Shown here piece after piece: positions 8,608-17,037 of a stretch of 17,308 bases of DNA. Within the stretch, counting starts at the first letter, position 1; each line of letters opens with the position of its first letter. The DNA lies in contig JAYPTI010000059.1 of NCBI GenBank assembly GCA_038133505.1, forward strand, positions 1 to 17,308. Direction: 5' to 3'. The position numbers and the translations under genes were made by a program. Below the pieces are notes generated by a model. It saw nothing but the letters and a program-made list of their open reading frames with translations. It was not told the DNA's origin and ran no database searches. The stretch comes from JAYQUR01 sp038133505 (GTDB lineage: Bacteria > Pseudomonadota > Alphaproteobacteria > MPNO01 > UBA830).

Positions 8608-8793
8608 ATGTTCGCGCCCTTGCCCTCTATCATCGCCTTCGCCATCCGTTGGTCCGACCGGCTTACCGGATGGGCCGAGCGCGTGCGCCAGCGCCGCGCG
8701 CTGATTGCGCTTTCCGACCGGGCGTTGCGCGATCTCGGGATCGGCCGCGCCGAGGCATGGAGCGAATACGCGAAACCCTTCTGGCGCGGCTGA
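8608..8793 (+). CDS. DUF1127 domain-containing small protein
   Basis: This 61-residue arginine-rich protein has a hydrophobic/amphipathic N-terminus (MFAPLPSIIAFAIRW) and the C-terminal DUF1127 signature: RQRRALIALSDRALRDLGI followed by GRAEAWSEYAKPFWRG. DUF1127 (YjiS-like) proteins are small and common in alphaproteobacteria. Some take part in stress or phosphate/RNA-related physiology, but this one has no assigned role. ATG 8608 lacks a clear ribosome-binding site; TATCGT ends six bases before it, so a leaderless transcript is possible. The downstream Ada-like gene begins 14 bases after its stop, suggesting co-transcription. This gene is easily hidden because a longer false reading frame (extending the Ada-like gene upstream to 8541) covers the same bases. 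Confidence 0.82.
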   Translation: MFAPLPSIIAFAIRWSDRLTGWAERVRQRRALIALSDRALRDLGIGRAEAWSEYAKPFWRG

Positions 8794-8807
8794 CGGAGAT
8801 GAGGAAG

Positions 8808-9722
8808 ATGAGCGTTTCCGAACGAGATACCGGAGGAGATCCCGGGCAGCAGGCGGCGCAGGATTTCGCCCGCATCGAGCGCGCGTTGAATTACATCCGG
8901 GAGAATTTTCGCGATCAGCCGTCGCTCGACGACATCGCGGGTGCCGCCGCGCTCAGCCCGTTTCATTTCCAGCGTCTTTTCACGCGCTGGGCGGGCGTCA
9001 GTCCCAAGCAGTTTCTCGGTTATCTGACGCTGGAGCATGCGAAGAAGTCGCTCGACCGCGCCGAAAGCGTGCTCGACGCCGCCTACGATGCCGGGCTGTC
9101 CGGCCCGTCGCGGCTGCACGATCTGTTCGTCGGCTACGAGGGCGTCACGCCCGGCGAATACAAGGCGCTGGGCGACGGGCTCGAGATCGCGTGGGGCCGC
9201 CACACCGGCTTGTTCGGCGATTTCGTCGTCGCGGCGACGCCGCGCGGCATCTGCGCGCTGCAGTTTTTCGATCCGGCCGACCAGGCGGCGCCCGACGCTG
9301 CGCTCGCCGACATCCGCCGGCGATATCCCGGCGCGCGTTTCCGCCAGGCGCAGGACGAGACCTGGGCGTTGTGCGAAGCGGTCTTCGGGCCCAGCCGCGG
9401 CGATCCCGGCCGACCGCTGCGCCTGTGGTACCGCGGCACCAATTTCCAGATCCGGGTCTGGCAGGCGCTGCTTGCGATTCCGCCGGGCGCGCTCGTCACC
9501 TATGGCGATATCGCCCGCGCCATCGGTCAGCCGACCGCGGCGCGCGCCGTTGGCACCGCGGTCGGCGCCAACCCGATCGGCCTGTTGATCCCGTGCCACC
9601 GCGTCATCCGCGAGGGCAACCTGTTCGAGACCGACTACCGCTGGGGCCCGGCGCGCAAGCTCGCGCTGATCGGTTGGGAACAGGCGCAGGCGGACGGCGC
9701 GGAAGAGCGTGTGGTTGCTTAG
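8808..9722 (+). CDS. AraC-type HTH / O6-methylguanine-DNA methyltransferase fusion (Ada-like, without the N-terminal Ada domain)
   Basis: This 304-residue protein has two parts. An AraC-type DNA-binding domain (about residues 22-120) contains NYIRENFRDQPSLDDIAGAA, SPFHFQRLFTRWAGVSPKQF and a second HTH-like unit (LDAAYDAGLSGPSRLHDLF). A C-terminal alkyltransferase domain (about 135-296) contains GTNFQIRVWQALL, VTYGDIARAIGQP and the acceptor site LIPCHRVI with C263. E. coli Ada (354 residues) has an extra N-terminal zinc domain with the methylphosphotriester acceptor cysteine; here that domain is missing, so activation must differ. The start at ATG 8808 is supported by GGAG and AGGA just upstream; ATG 8799 is possible. 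The gene probably shares a transcript with the DUF1127 gene and converges on dapB, with a 21-base gap. Family is firm; the role as regulator is inference. Confidence 0.92.
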   Translation: MSVSERDTGGDPGQQAAQDFARIERALNYIRENFRDQPSLDDIAGAAALSPFHFQRLFTRWAGVSPKQFLGYLTLEHAKKSLDRAESVLDAAYDAGLSGPSRLHDLFVGYEGVTPGEYKALGDGLEIAWGRHTGLFGDFVVAATPRGICALQFFDPADQAAPDAALADIRRRYPGARFRQAQDETWALCEAVFGPSRGDPGRPLRLWYRGTNFQIRVWQALLAIPPGALVTYGDIARAIGQPTAARAVGTAVGANPIGLLIPCHRVIREGNLFETDYRWGPARKLALIGWEQAQADGAEERVVA

Positions 9723-9743
9723 CGGGCGCCGCCTACGTTCTTC

Positions 9744-10556
9744 TCAGTACTCGATCCCGAGCACATCGAACATCGTGTAGAAGCCGGGCTTCTTGCCGGC
9801 CGACCACAACGCGGCATGCACCGCGCCGCGCGCGAAGATCTGGCGCGACTGGGCCTTGTGGGTCAGCTCGAGCCGCTCGTCGTCGGCCGCGAAGGTCGCC
9901 GTGTGGTCGCCGACCACCGTGCCGCCGCGCATCACCGCGAAGCCGATGTCGCCGCGCTTGCGTTCGCCCGTAATGCCGTGCCTCGCCCACTGGGCCACAT
10001 CGTCGAGCGCCACACCGCGCCCCTCGGCCGCTGCCCGGCCCATGCCCACGGCGGTGCCCGACGGGGCGTCGACCTTGTAGCGGTGGTGCATTTCGACGAT
10101 CTCGATGTCGAAATCCTCGTTGAGCGTCGCGGCGACCTGCTTGGTGAGCGCGAACAGCAGGTTGACCGCGAGGCTCATGTTGGGGGCGTGCATCACGATC
10201 GTCTTTTCGCCCGCCGCGCGCAGCGCCGCCTCCTGCTTCGGCTCGAGGCCGGTGGTGCCGATGATATGCGCGACGCCGGCGTCGGCGGTGAGTTTCGCGT
10301 GCTCGACGGTCGGCCCGGGCAGCGTGAATTCGATCACCGCATCCGATGCCGCAATCACCGCCGCCGCATCGTCGCCGATCGCGACGCCCAGCGTGCCGGC
10401 GCCCGCCGCCTCGCCCGCGTCGCGTCCGATCAGGGGAGATCCCGGCACGTCCGACGCCGCAACGACCGCGCAGCCCGCGGTCGCCGTTACCTGGCGGATA
10501 TTCGCCTGGCCCATGCGTCCGCCCGCGCCGATGATTCCGATCTTCATGTCGGCCAT
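9744..10556 (-). CDS. dapB: 4-hydroxy-tetrahydrodipicolinate reductase
   Basis: This 270-residue protein is the NAD(P)H-dependent enzyme making tetrahydrodipicolinate in the diaminopimelate/lysine pathway. The N-terminal nucleotide-binding loop is IGIIGAGGRMG (G10, G13, G16), then IEFTLPGPT, GTTGL and the substrate-binding/catalytic stretch EMHHRYKVDAPSGTA with H157 and K161, spaced as in the E. coli enzyme (H159, K163). RGGTVVGDHTATFA and the closing FYTMFDVLGIEY are also typical, and the length is close to E. coli DapB (273). ATG 10556 is chosen over the upstream ATG 10628 because GGGGA lies a few bases before it and the family N-terminus starts here. It is divergent from the APC permease. 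Confidence 0.96.
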   Translation of the reverse strand: MADMKIGIIGAGGRMGQANIRQVTATAGCAVVAASDVPGSPLIGRDAGEAAGAGTLGVAIGDDAAAVIAASDAVIEFTLPGPTVEHAKLTADAGVAHIIGTTGLEPKQEAALRAAGEKTIVMHAPNMSLAVNLLFALTKQVAATLNEDFDIEIVEMHHRYKVDAPSGTAVGMGRAAAEGRGVALDDVAQWARHGITGERKRGDIGFAVMRGGTVVGDHTATFAADDERLELTHKAQSRQIFARGAVHAALWSAGKKPGFYTMFDVLGIEY

Positions 10557-10592
10557 GATGTTCCCCGCGCTCACATTGTTCGTTCCGGGCAA

Positions 10593-10621
10593 CCGATAGT
10601 CCGGCGCTTCTCGGATGGCAA
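10593..10621 (-). promoter_or_regulatory. Candidate promoter of dapB
   Basis: On the minus strand TTGCCA (five of six to the -35 consensus) is followed after 17 bases by TATCGG, a weak -10 (TAT kept). It lies about 37 bases upstream of the dapB start. The -10 match is poor, so this is tentative. Confidence 0.3.
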
Positions 10622-10668
10622 CCCGCAAGACCGTTGATTCAAATCACCGCGGGCGGCGCGGCCCCGCG

Positions 10669-10674
10669 TATGAT
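10669..10674 (+). promoter_or_regulatory. Candidate -10 box (TATGAT) close to the APC permease start
   Basis: TATGATC ends seven bases before ATG 10683, nearly the same arrangement as at the DUF2244 gene (7980) and the DUF1848 gene (15321). If used, the mRNA would be leaderless. No recognisable -35 box lies 16-18 bases upstream; a small imperfect palindrome (TGATT, CA, AATCA at 10635-10646) lies further up and could be an operator. Confidence 0.4.
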
Positions 10675-10682
10675 CGCCTGTC

Positions 10683-11924
10683 ATGACGGATCCAACCCGC
10701 CCCGCTCCCCCTTTCGAGCCGCCGCCGCAGCTGAGGCGGACGCTGTCGCTCGGCATGCTGACGCTCTACGGGCTGGGCACCACGATCGGCGCGGGGATCT
10801 TCGTTCTCGTCGGCAAGGTCGCGGGTATCGCAGGCGGCTATGCGCCGCTCGCGTTCCTTGCCGCGTCGCTGCTCGCGGGGCTGTCCGCCTTTTCGTTCGC
10901 GGCGTTGGCAAAACGATTTCCGGAAAGCGCCGGGGAGGCTGCCTATGTGCGCGAGGGGCTGCGGAGCATGGAACTCGCCCGTCTCGTCGGCCTGTTCGTC
11001 GTGGCGGCAGGGGTTATCTCGTCGGCCGCAATCGTGAACGGCGTCACTGGCTATATCGGCGCGCTTGTCGCGCTCGATTCCACCCTGTCCGTCGTGCTGG
11101 TCGTCGGTTTCATTGCCGGGGTCGCTGCCGTGGGGATCGGCATGTCGGTGGCCGTCGCCGCAGTCATCTCGGTCGCCGAGATCGGCGCGCTGATCGTCAT
11201 CGTCGGCGCGGGCGTGCGGCTCGAAGGCGTGTCGGCGCTGGCGCCGGCGTTGCCTCTCGTGCCGTTGTCGCTCGCCGGCTGGACCGCCGTGCTGTCGGCG
11301 GCAGTGCTCGCCTTCTACGCGTTCATCGGGTTCGAAGACATCGTCAACGTCGCCGAGGAGACCAGGGATGCCGAGCGCACGCTGCCGCTGGCCATTCTGC
11401 TGACGCTGGTCTTCACGCTGCTGCTCTATGTATGTGTTGCGCCGGTTGCGGGAGCGGTCGTGCCCGCGGAGACGCTTGCCGCCTCGGGCGCGCCGCTCGT
11501 CCTCGTGTTCGAGCGCGCGACCGGGCTGTCGGGCGACGCGCTCGCTGCCGTCGCGACGGTGTCCGTGCTGAACGGCGCGCTGATCCAGATCATCATGGCG
11601 GCGCGCGTGCTGTACGGCATGGGGCGGCGGGGCATGATCCCGGCGGCGTTGGGCCGGGTGAACGCCCGGACGCGGACGCCCCTGATATCGACAGGCGTCG
11701 TCGGCGCGACGATCCTCGTCCTTGCGCTGGCGCTGCCGATCGAAACGCTTGCGCGCACCACGTCGTTCGTCGCGCTCAGTATCTTCGTGCTGGTGAATGC
11801 CTCGCTGATCGCGATTCAGCGTCGCGAGGGCGCCCCCGTTTTTCGGCGACTTGTGCCGGCGCTCGCGGCTGCGGCGTCGGCGGGGCTTCTCGGTTTTCAG
11901 GTCTGGGAAGCGGCGGCGGGCTGA
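10683..11924 (+). CDS. APC-superfamily amino acid permease
   Basis: This 413-residue polytopic inner-membrane protein has about eleven to twelve hydrophobic helices and almost no charged residues within them. Helix 1 carries the unwound substrate-binding motif GLGTTIGAGIFVLVG (about 30-44), typical of amino acid/polyamine/organocation transporters, and helix 6 carries FYAFIGFEDIVNVAEE (211-226). The TRDAERTLP segment follows, as in the APC family. It imports or exchanges an amino acid or related amine; the substrate cannot be read from the sequence. It is at the short end for the family (usually 430-500), with a compact C-terminus. The gene is divergent from dapB (126-base gap) and convergent with dnaJ (13-base gap). 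No ribosome-binding site is evident before ATG 10683. Confidence 0.92.
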   Translation: MTDPTRPAPPFEPPPQLRRTLSLGMLTLYGLGTTIGAGIFVLVGKVAGIAGGYAPLAFLAASLLAGLSAFSFAALAKRFPESAGEAAYVREGLRSMELARLVGLFVVAAGVISSAAIVNGVTGYIGALVALDSTLSVVLVVGFIAGVAAVGIGMSVAVAAVISVAEIGALIVIVGAGVRLEGVSALAPALPLVPLSLAGWTAVLSAAVLAFYAFIGFEDIVNVAEETRDAERTLPLAILLTLVFTLLLYVCVAPVAGAVVPAETLAASGAPLVLVFERATGLSGDALAAVATVSVLNGALIQIIMAARVLYGMGRRGMIPAALGRVNARTRTPLISTGVVGATILVLALALPIETLARTTSFVALSIFVLVNASLIAIQRREGAPVFRRLVPALAAAASAGLLGFQVWEAAAG

Positions 11925-11937
11925 CCGCCGGCCGTCT

Positions 11938-13095
11938 TCAGTCCGTCAGGTCGTCCCACAACTCCTTCACGCGGGCGAAGAAGCCTTCCGACTCGGGGTT
12001 GTTGTTCTCCTTGCCCTTCGCCGGTTTCTCGCCGGCGAATTCGCGCAGCAGCTCTTCCTGCTTCTTGGAGAGATTGACGGGCGTCTCGACGTTGACGTTG
12101 ATGTACATGTCGCCCCGCGCCTGGCTCCGCAGCACCGACATGCCCTTGGATCGCATGCGGAACTGGTGGCCGGACTGCGTGCCCGCCGGGATCGAGACCT
12201 TTGCACGCTTGCCGTCGATGGTCGGCACCTCGACCGAGCCGCCGAGTGCCGCCGTCGTCATCGGGATCGGCACCCGGATGTGCAGGTCGGCGGCATCGCG
12301 GCGGAACAGCCTGTGCGGCGCCACCGCGACGAAGATATACAGGTCGCCGGCCGCGCCGCCCTGGGCGCCGGCCTCGCCCTCTCCCGACAGGCGGATCCGC
12401 GTGCCGTCCTCGACGCCCGCCGGGATCGTCACCTTGAGGTTCTTTTCCTTGCGGACCCGTCCGGCGCCGCCGCACGACCCGCAGGGATCCTCGATCACCT
12501 GGCCGGAACCCTGGCAGGTCGGGCAGGTGCGTTCGATGGTGAAGAAACCTTGCTGGGCGCGCACCTTGCCGCGGCCGCCGCAGGCGCCGCAGGTCGACGG
12601 GTGCGAGCCCCTCGCCGCGCCGGACCCGTTGCAGTCGTCGCAGCTCACGGCGGTCGGCACGCGAATCTGCGTCTCGCGTCCGCTATACGCCTCTTCGAGG
12701 CTGATCTGCATGTTGTATCTGAGGTCGGCGCCGCGCGCTGCGCGGGTGCGTCCGCCGTGACCGGCCCGTCCGCCGCCCCCCATGAAATCGCCGAACATCT
12801 CGTCGAAGATATCGGCGAAACCTCCGCCGAAATCGAATCCGCCGCCGCGCCCGGCGCCCGGCCCGCCGTTCTCGAACGCGGCATGGCCGAACTGGTCGTA
12901 GGCGGCGCGCTTGTCGCCGTCCTTGAGGACGTCGTATGCCTCGTTAACTTCCTTGAACTTCGCTTCGGCTTCGGAATCGTCCGGATTGCGGTCCGGATGG
13001 TACTGCATCGCGAGCTTGCGGTAGGCGCTTTTGAGCGCCTTTTCGTCCGCACCGCGATCGACGCCGAGAACTTCGTAAAAATCGCGCTTCGACAT
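11938..13095 (-). CDS. dnaJ: Chaperone protein DnaJ
   Basis: This 385-residue type I Hsp40 delivers substrates to DnaK and stimulates its ATPase. The J domain (1-70) has the HPD motif at 33-35 and the QFGHAAF end. A Gly/Phe-rich linker (about 78-116) follows. The zinc-binding domain has four CxxCxGxG repeats starting at C153, C170, C192 and C206. The C-terminal substrate-binding domains contain VTIPAGVEDGTRIRLSGEGE and TIDGKRAKVSIPAGTQSG. All expected domains are intact and the length is normal. It lies 85 bases downstream of dnaK on the same strand, with a strong hairpin in the gap, and is convergent with the APC permease. Confidence 0.97.
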   Translation of the reverse strand: MSKRDFYEVLGVDRGADEKALKSAYRKLAMQYHPDRNPDDSEAEAKFKEVNEAYDVLKDGDKRAAYDQFGHAAFENGGPGAGRGGGFDFGGGFADIFDEMFGDFMGGGGRAGHGGRTRAARGADLRYNMQISLEEAYSGRETQIRVPTAVSCDDCNGSGAARGSHPSTCGACGGRGKVRAQQGFFTIERTCPTCQGSGQVIEDPCGSCGGAGRVRKEKNLKVTIPAGVEDGTRIRLSGEGEAGAQGGAAGDLYIFVAVAPHRLFRRDAADLHIRVPIPMTTAALGGSVEVPTIDGKRAKVSIPAGTQSGHQFRMRSKGMSVLRSQARGDMYINVNVETPVNLSKKQEELLREFAGEKPAKGKENNNPESEGFFARVKELWDDLTD

Positions 13096-13119
13096 ACTGG
13101 CTACTGCCCCCGGTCGACT

Positions 13120-13154
13120 GCCGCGCCCCGATCCTGTCCGGTTCGGGGCGCGGC
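13120..13154 (-). repeat. Strong hairpin between dnaK and dnaJ
   Basis: GCCGCGCCCCGA and TCGGGGCGCGGC form a perfect 12-bp stem around an 11-base loop, in the 85-base gap between the dnaK stop and dnaJ start. No T tract follows on the minus strand (the next bases toward dnaJ are AGTCGACCGGGGG), so it is not a standard terminator. It is best read as an mRNA-stabilising, processing or partial attenuation element that makes DnaK more abundant than DnaJ, which is inference. Confidence 0.6.
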
Positions 13155-13180
13155 TGGCTTACCTTTCAGGAAAAGTCCGT

Positions 13181-15121
<1,941 letters not shown>

Positions 15122-15215
15122 TTTACCTCGCTTTCGGCAGATTTCCGGGACCCGAGACGGCGCCGCCGGCAATCCCCCAAGGTTTGAACACTAAGGTTTA
15201 AGACGTGATGGCCGG

Positions 15216-15244
15216 TATATAGGCACGTCCCGCCGTCGATACAA
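15216..15244 (-). promoter_or_regulatory. Candidate promoter of dnaK, possibly heat-shock (RpoH) type
   Basis: On the minus strand TTGTAT is followed after 17 bases by TATATA, within the larger CCTATATA. This resembles the alphaproteobacterial RpoH pattern (a TTG-containing -35 and a C-rich CYTATNT -10, recalled) as well as a weak sigma-70 site. Transcription would start about 85-90 bases upstream of the dnaK ATG. The leader contains the imperfect direct repeat TAAACCTTAG / CAAACCTTGG. No CIRCE operator (TTAGCACTC-N9-GAGTGCTAA) is present. Confidence 0.5.
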
Positions 15245-15320
15245 TAGGCCAAGGCGCGGGAAACAGACGGTTTTTCGCCTTTCGGGCGGTGCGCGGGCAG
15301 GCGGCGCGCCATTTTCGCGC

Positions 15321-15326
15321 TATGAT
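15321..15326 (+). promoter_or_regulatory. Candidate -10 box (TATGAT) close to the DUF1848 start
   Basis: TATGATC ends seven bases before ATG 15335, closely matching the motif and placement at 7980 and 10669. No good -35 is seen 16-18 bases upstream. The motif would produce a leaderless mRNA. Confidence 0.38.
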
Positions 15327-15334
15327 CGGGCCGA

Positions 15335-16223
15335 ATGATCGTTTCAGCCAGTTATCGCACTGATATTCCAGCGTTTTACGCCGACTGGTTCCGCGCGCCT
15401 GGCTGCCGGATGGTGCGAGGTGCGCAATCCCTATGGCGGCAAGCCCTATCGTGTGCCGCTCGCCGCGCCCGACTGCGACGGGTTCGTGTTCTGGACGCGG
15501 AACGCGGCGCCGTTTTCGGCTGCGTTCGACGACGTCGCCGCGGCCGGCCTCCCCTTCGTCGTCCAGTTCACCGTCACGGGGCATCCGCGCCCGCTCGATG
15601 CCCATACGCCGCGGCCGGATGTCGTCGTCGCGCAGATCCGCGACCTCGCCCGCCGGTTCGGGCCGCGCACCGTGGTGTGGCGTAACGATCCCGTACTGTT
15701 CACATCCCTGACGCCGCCGGCCCGCCATCGCGAAACAGTCGCGGAACTGGCCGCTTCGTTGGCCGGATCGGTTGACGAATGCGTGGTTTCGAGCGCCCAA
15801 ATCTACCGCAAAACCCGCCGACGGCTCGGTCGGGCGGCCAAAACTGGCCAATTTGACTGGAAAGATCCCGATATCGACGAAAAATCAGCCCTGTTGGGCG
15901 ACTTACAGGCAATTCTTGGCGGCTGCGGCATCGAAATGACGGTTTGCAGCCAGCCGGAGCTCAAAATTGCCGGCGTCGAGCCTGCCGCCTGCATCGATGC
16001 CGCGCGGTTGTCGGACGTTGCCGGCCGGCCGCTCGCCGCCCGCGTCAAGGGCAACCGGCCTGGCTGCATCTGTGCCGAGAGCCGCGACATCGGCGCATAC
16101 GACAGCTGCGCGCACGGCTGCGTCTATTGCTATGCGGTGTCCGATCACGCGAAAGCGGCCGCGCAAGCCGGAACCGGCGTGCCGGGCTGGGGCGTTCACG
16201 CCGTGAACGATATGGTGGGTTAA
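15335..16223 (+). pseudogene. DUF1848 family protein, disrupted by a frameshift
   Basis: The N-terminus from ATG 15335 reads MIVSASYRTDIPAFYADWF, the standard DUF1848 start. After about 15392 the homologous reading continues in another frame as ARLAAGWCEVRNPYGGKPY and on to FVFWTRN, RTVVWRNDPVLFT and the C-terminus ending at TAA 16221-16223. Adding two bases to the CGCGCG run near 15392-15398 would restore one frame of 296 residues and give WFRARLAAGW, the spacing expected for the family. The C-terminal SRDIGAYDSCAHGCVYCYA holds a CxxxCxxC cluster like that of radical SAM enzymes, plus an upstream CxC; DUF1848 is known for this, but its reaction is unknown. The frame from GTG 15420 alone would lack the conserved N-terminus. 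A sequencing or assembly error is a serious alternative to true gene loss. Confidence 0.85.
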
Positions 16224-16231
16224 ATGCGGCC

Positions 16232-16675
16232 TTACGTGTCGGGGTGGGCGTCCGACGGGAAACTTTCCACCTCTTCCATCGCCTTCAGCCACAGCGTCGC
16301 GGAGTAGACCGTGAGAGTCGCCGCCGGCGGATCGGTGGCGATGTCGGAGAATTCGGCTTGCCAGATGATTCCGGCCGCATCGGCAAAGGAATTCGACTCG
16401 ATGCGGTCTTCGAGCAGCCGCTCGAGCACGCTGGTTTCCGACATGCCGTCCGACAGCACCCGGGCGACGAAGGCCGGCGCGGGCGGCGCTTCGAACACGT
16501 CTGCCGCGTGCGGCGTCTTCGCGGTCATCCGCAGGGTGAGGCGCAACATGTCGGGGCGGGGGAATCGCGCCGGATAGGCGGCCTGGATCAGAACCGCCGC
16601 CGCGAAGATCCGGCTGTGGAGGGAAATGTCGGCCGCTTCCTCCCAAGGGCGCTGGTCATCGACGAGGTCCTGCAC
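16232..16675 (-). CDS. Hypothetical protein, probably the 3' part of a gene split by TGA
   Basis: This 147-residue frame begins at GTG 16675, with no usable ribosome-binding site at normal distance. It is in the same frame as the 77-residue frame just upstream, separated only by TGA (16694-16696) and six codons (GARQNI). The sequence reads naturally across the junction: DAVS, stop, GARQNIVQDLVDDQRPWEEA. It is acidic and soluble, with helix-forming stretches (SLHSRIFAAAVLIQAAYP, SVLERLLEDRIES) and no membrane segment or known motif. I do not recognise the family. It is convergent with the DUF1848 gene, with an 8-base gap. Either it is a separate gene coupled to the upstream frame or, more likely, the second half of one 234-codon gene. 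Confidence 0.6.
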   Translation of the reverse strand: MQDLVDDQRPWEEAADISLHSRIFAAAVLIQAAYPARFPRPDMLRLTLRMTAKTPHAADVFEAPPAPAFVARVLSDGMSETSVLERLLEDRIESNSFADAAGIIWQAEFSDIATDPPAATLTVYSATLWLKAMEEVESFPSDAHPDT

Positions 16676-16693
16676 GATGTTCTGGCGTGCGCC

Positions 16694-16927
16694 TCAGCTG
16701 ACGGCGTCCTTCAGCTTCAGGGCGGGGACTGCATCGGCGGCCTCTTCCGGATCGAGGTCCTGAAGGGCCATCAGGGCCATGTCGCGGAGGTCGGCTTCGG
16801 AAAGCCCGTCGATGCCGGTCACCTCCAGCGCTTCGAGCAGCGCCAGATAGTTCGCTTCGGTCCGGGTGACGGGCATGTCCCGGACCACATTCAGTGCGAT
16901 GACGTCGACGTCGTAGAGTGCCTGCAC
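16694..16927 (-). CDS. Hypothetical protein, probably the 5' part of the same split gene
   Basis: This 77-residue acidic, leucine- and alanine-rich frame starts at GTG 16927, supported by a strong AGGGAG ribosome-binding site seven bases upstream. It begins MQALYDVDVIALNVVRDMPV and is predicted helical (EANYLALLEALEV, LRDMALMALQDL). It ends at TGA 16694-16696, after which the same frame stays open to 16232. I do not recognise the family. A change of TGA to CGA or another sense codon would give a single protein of about 231 residues with the following frame. It lies 110 bases downstream of the VOC gene on the same strand. Confidence 0.65.
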   Translation of the reverse strand: MQALYDVDVIALNVVRDMPVTRTEANYLALLEALEVTGIDGLSEADLRDMALMALQDLDPEEAADAVPALKLKDAVS

Positions 16928-16991
16928 GAAACTCTCCCTGTCATTTCCCCCGCCATTCTAGGCAGATACGGGCGTGTCGGGAGAGGAATAT

Positions 16992-17033
16992 CGGCGGTCC
17001 GGCGTTCCGAAAAAAGGGAAGCGCGGACCGCCG
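16992..17033 (-). terminator. Long inverted repeat after the VOC gene, possible terminator
   Basis: CGGCGGTCCG (16992-17001) and CGGACCGCCG (17024-17033) form a perfect 10-bp stem around a 22-base loop with an inner TTCC/GGAA pairing. It begins just after the VOC stop on the minus strand. The following bases (ATATTCCTCTCCC) are only mildly U-rich, while a T6 tract lies inside the loop, so a smaller alternative hairpin ending at that tract is also possible. Terminator function is tentative. Confidence 0.4.
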
Positions 17034-17037
17034 GATT

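Noticed and set aside
8541..8807. An N-terminal extension of the Ada-like protein, which would give 393 residues
   Set aside because: These bases encode the DUF1127 protein in another frame, the extension has no Ada-domain cysteines, and GGAG/AGGA support the start at 8808.
16694..16696. TGA as a selenocysteine codon
   Set aside because: No SECIS-like stem-loop was recognised directly downstream and the protein is not from a known selenoprotein family. A nonsense mutation or sequence error is simpler.
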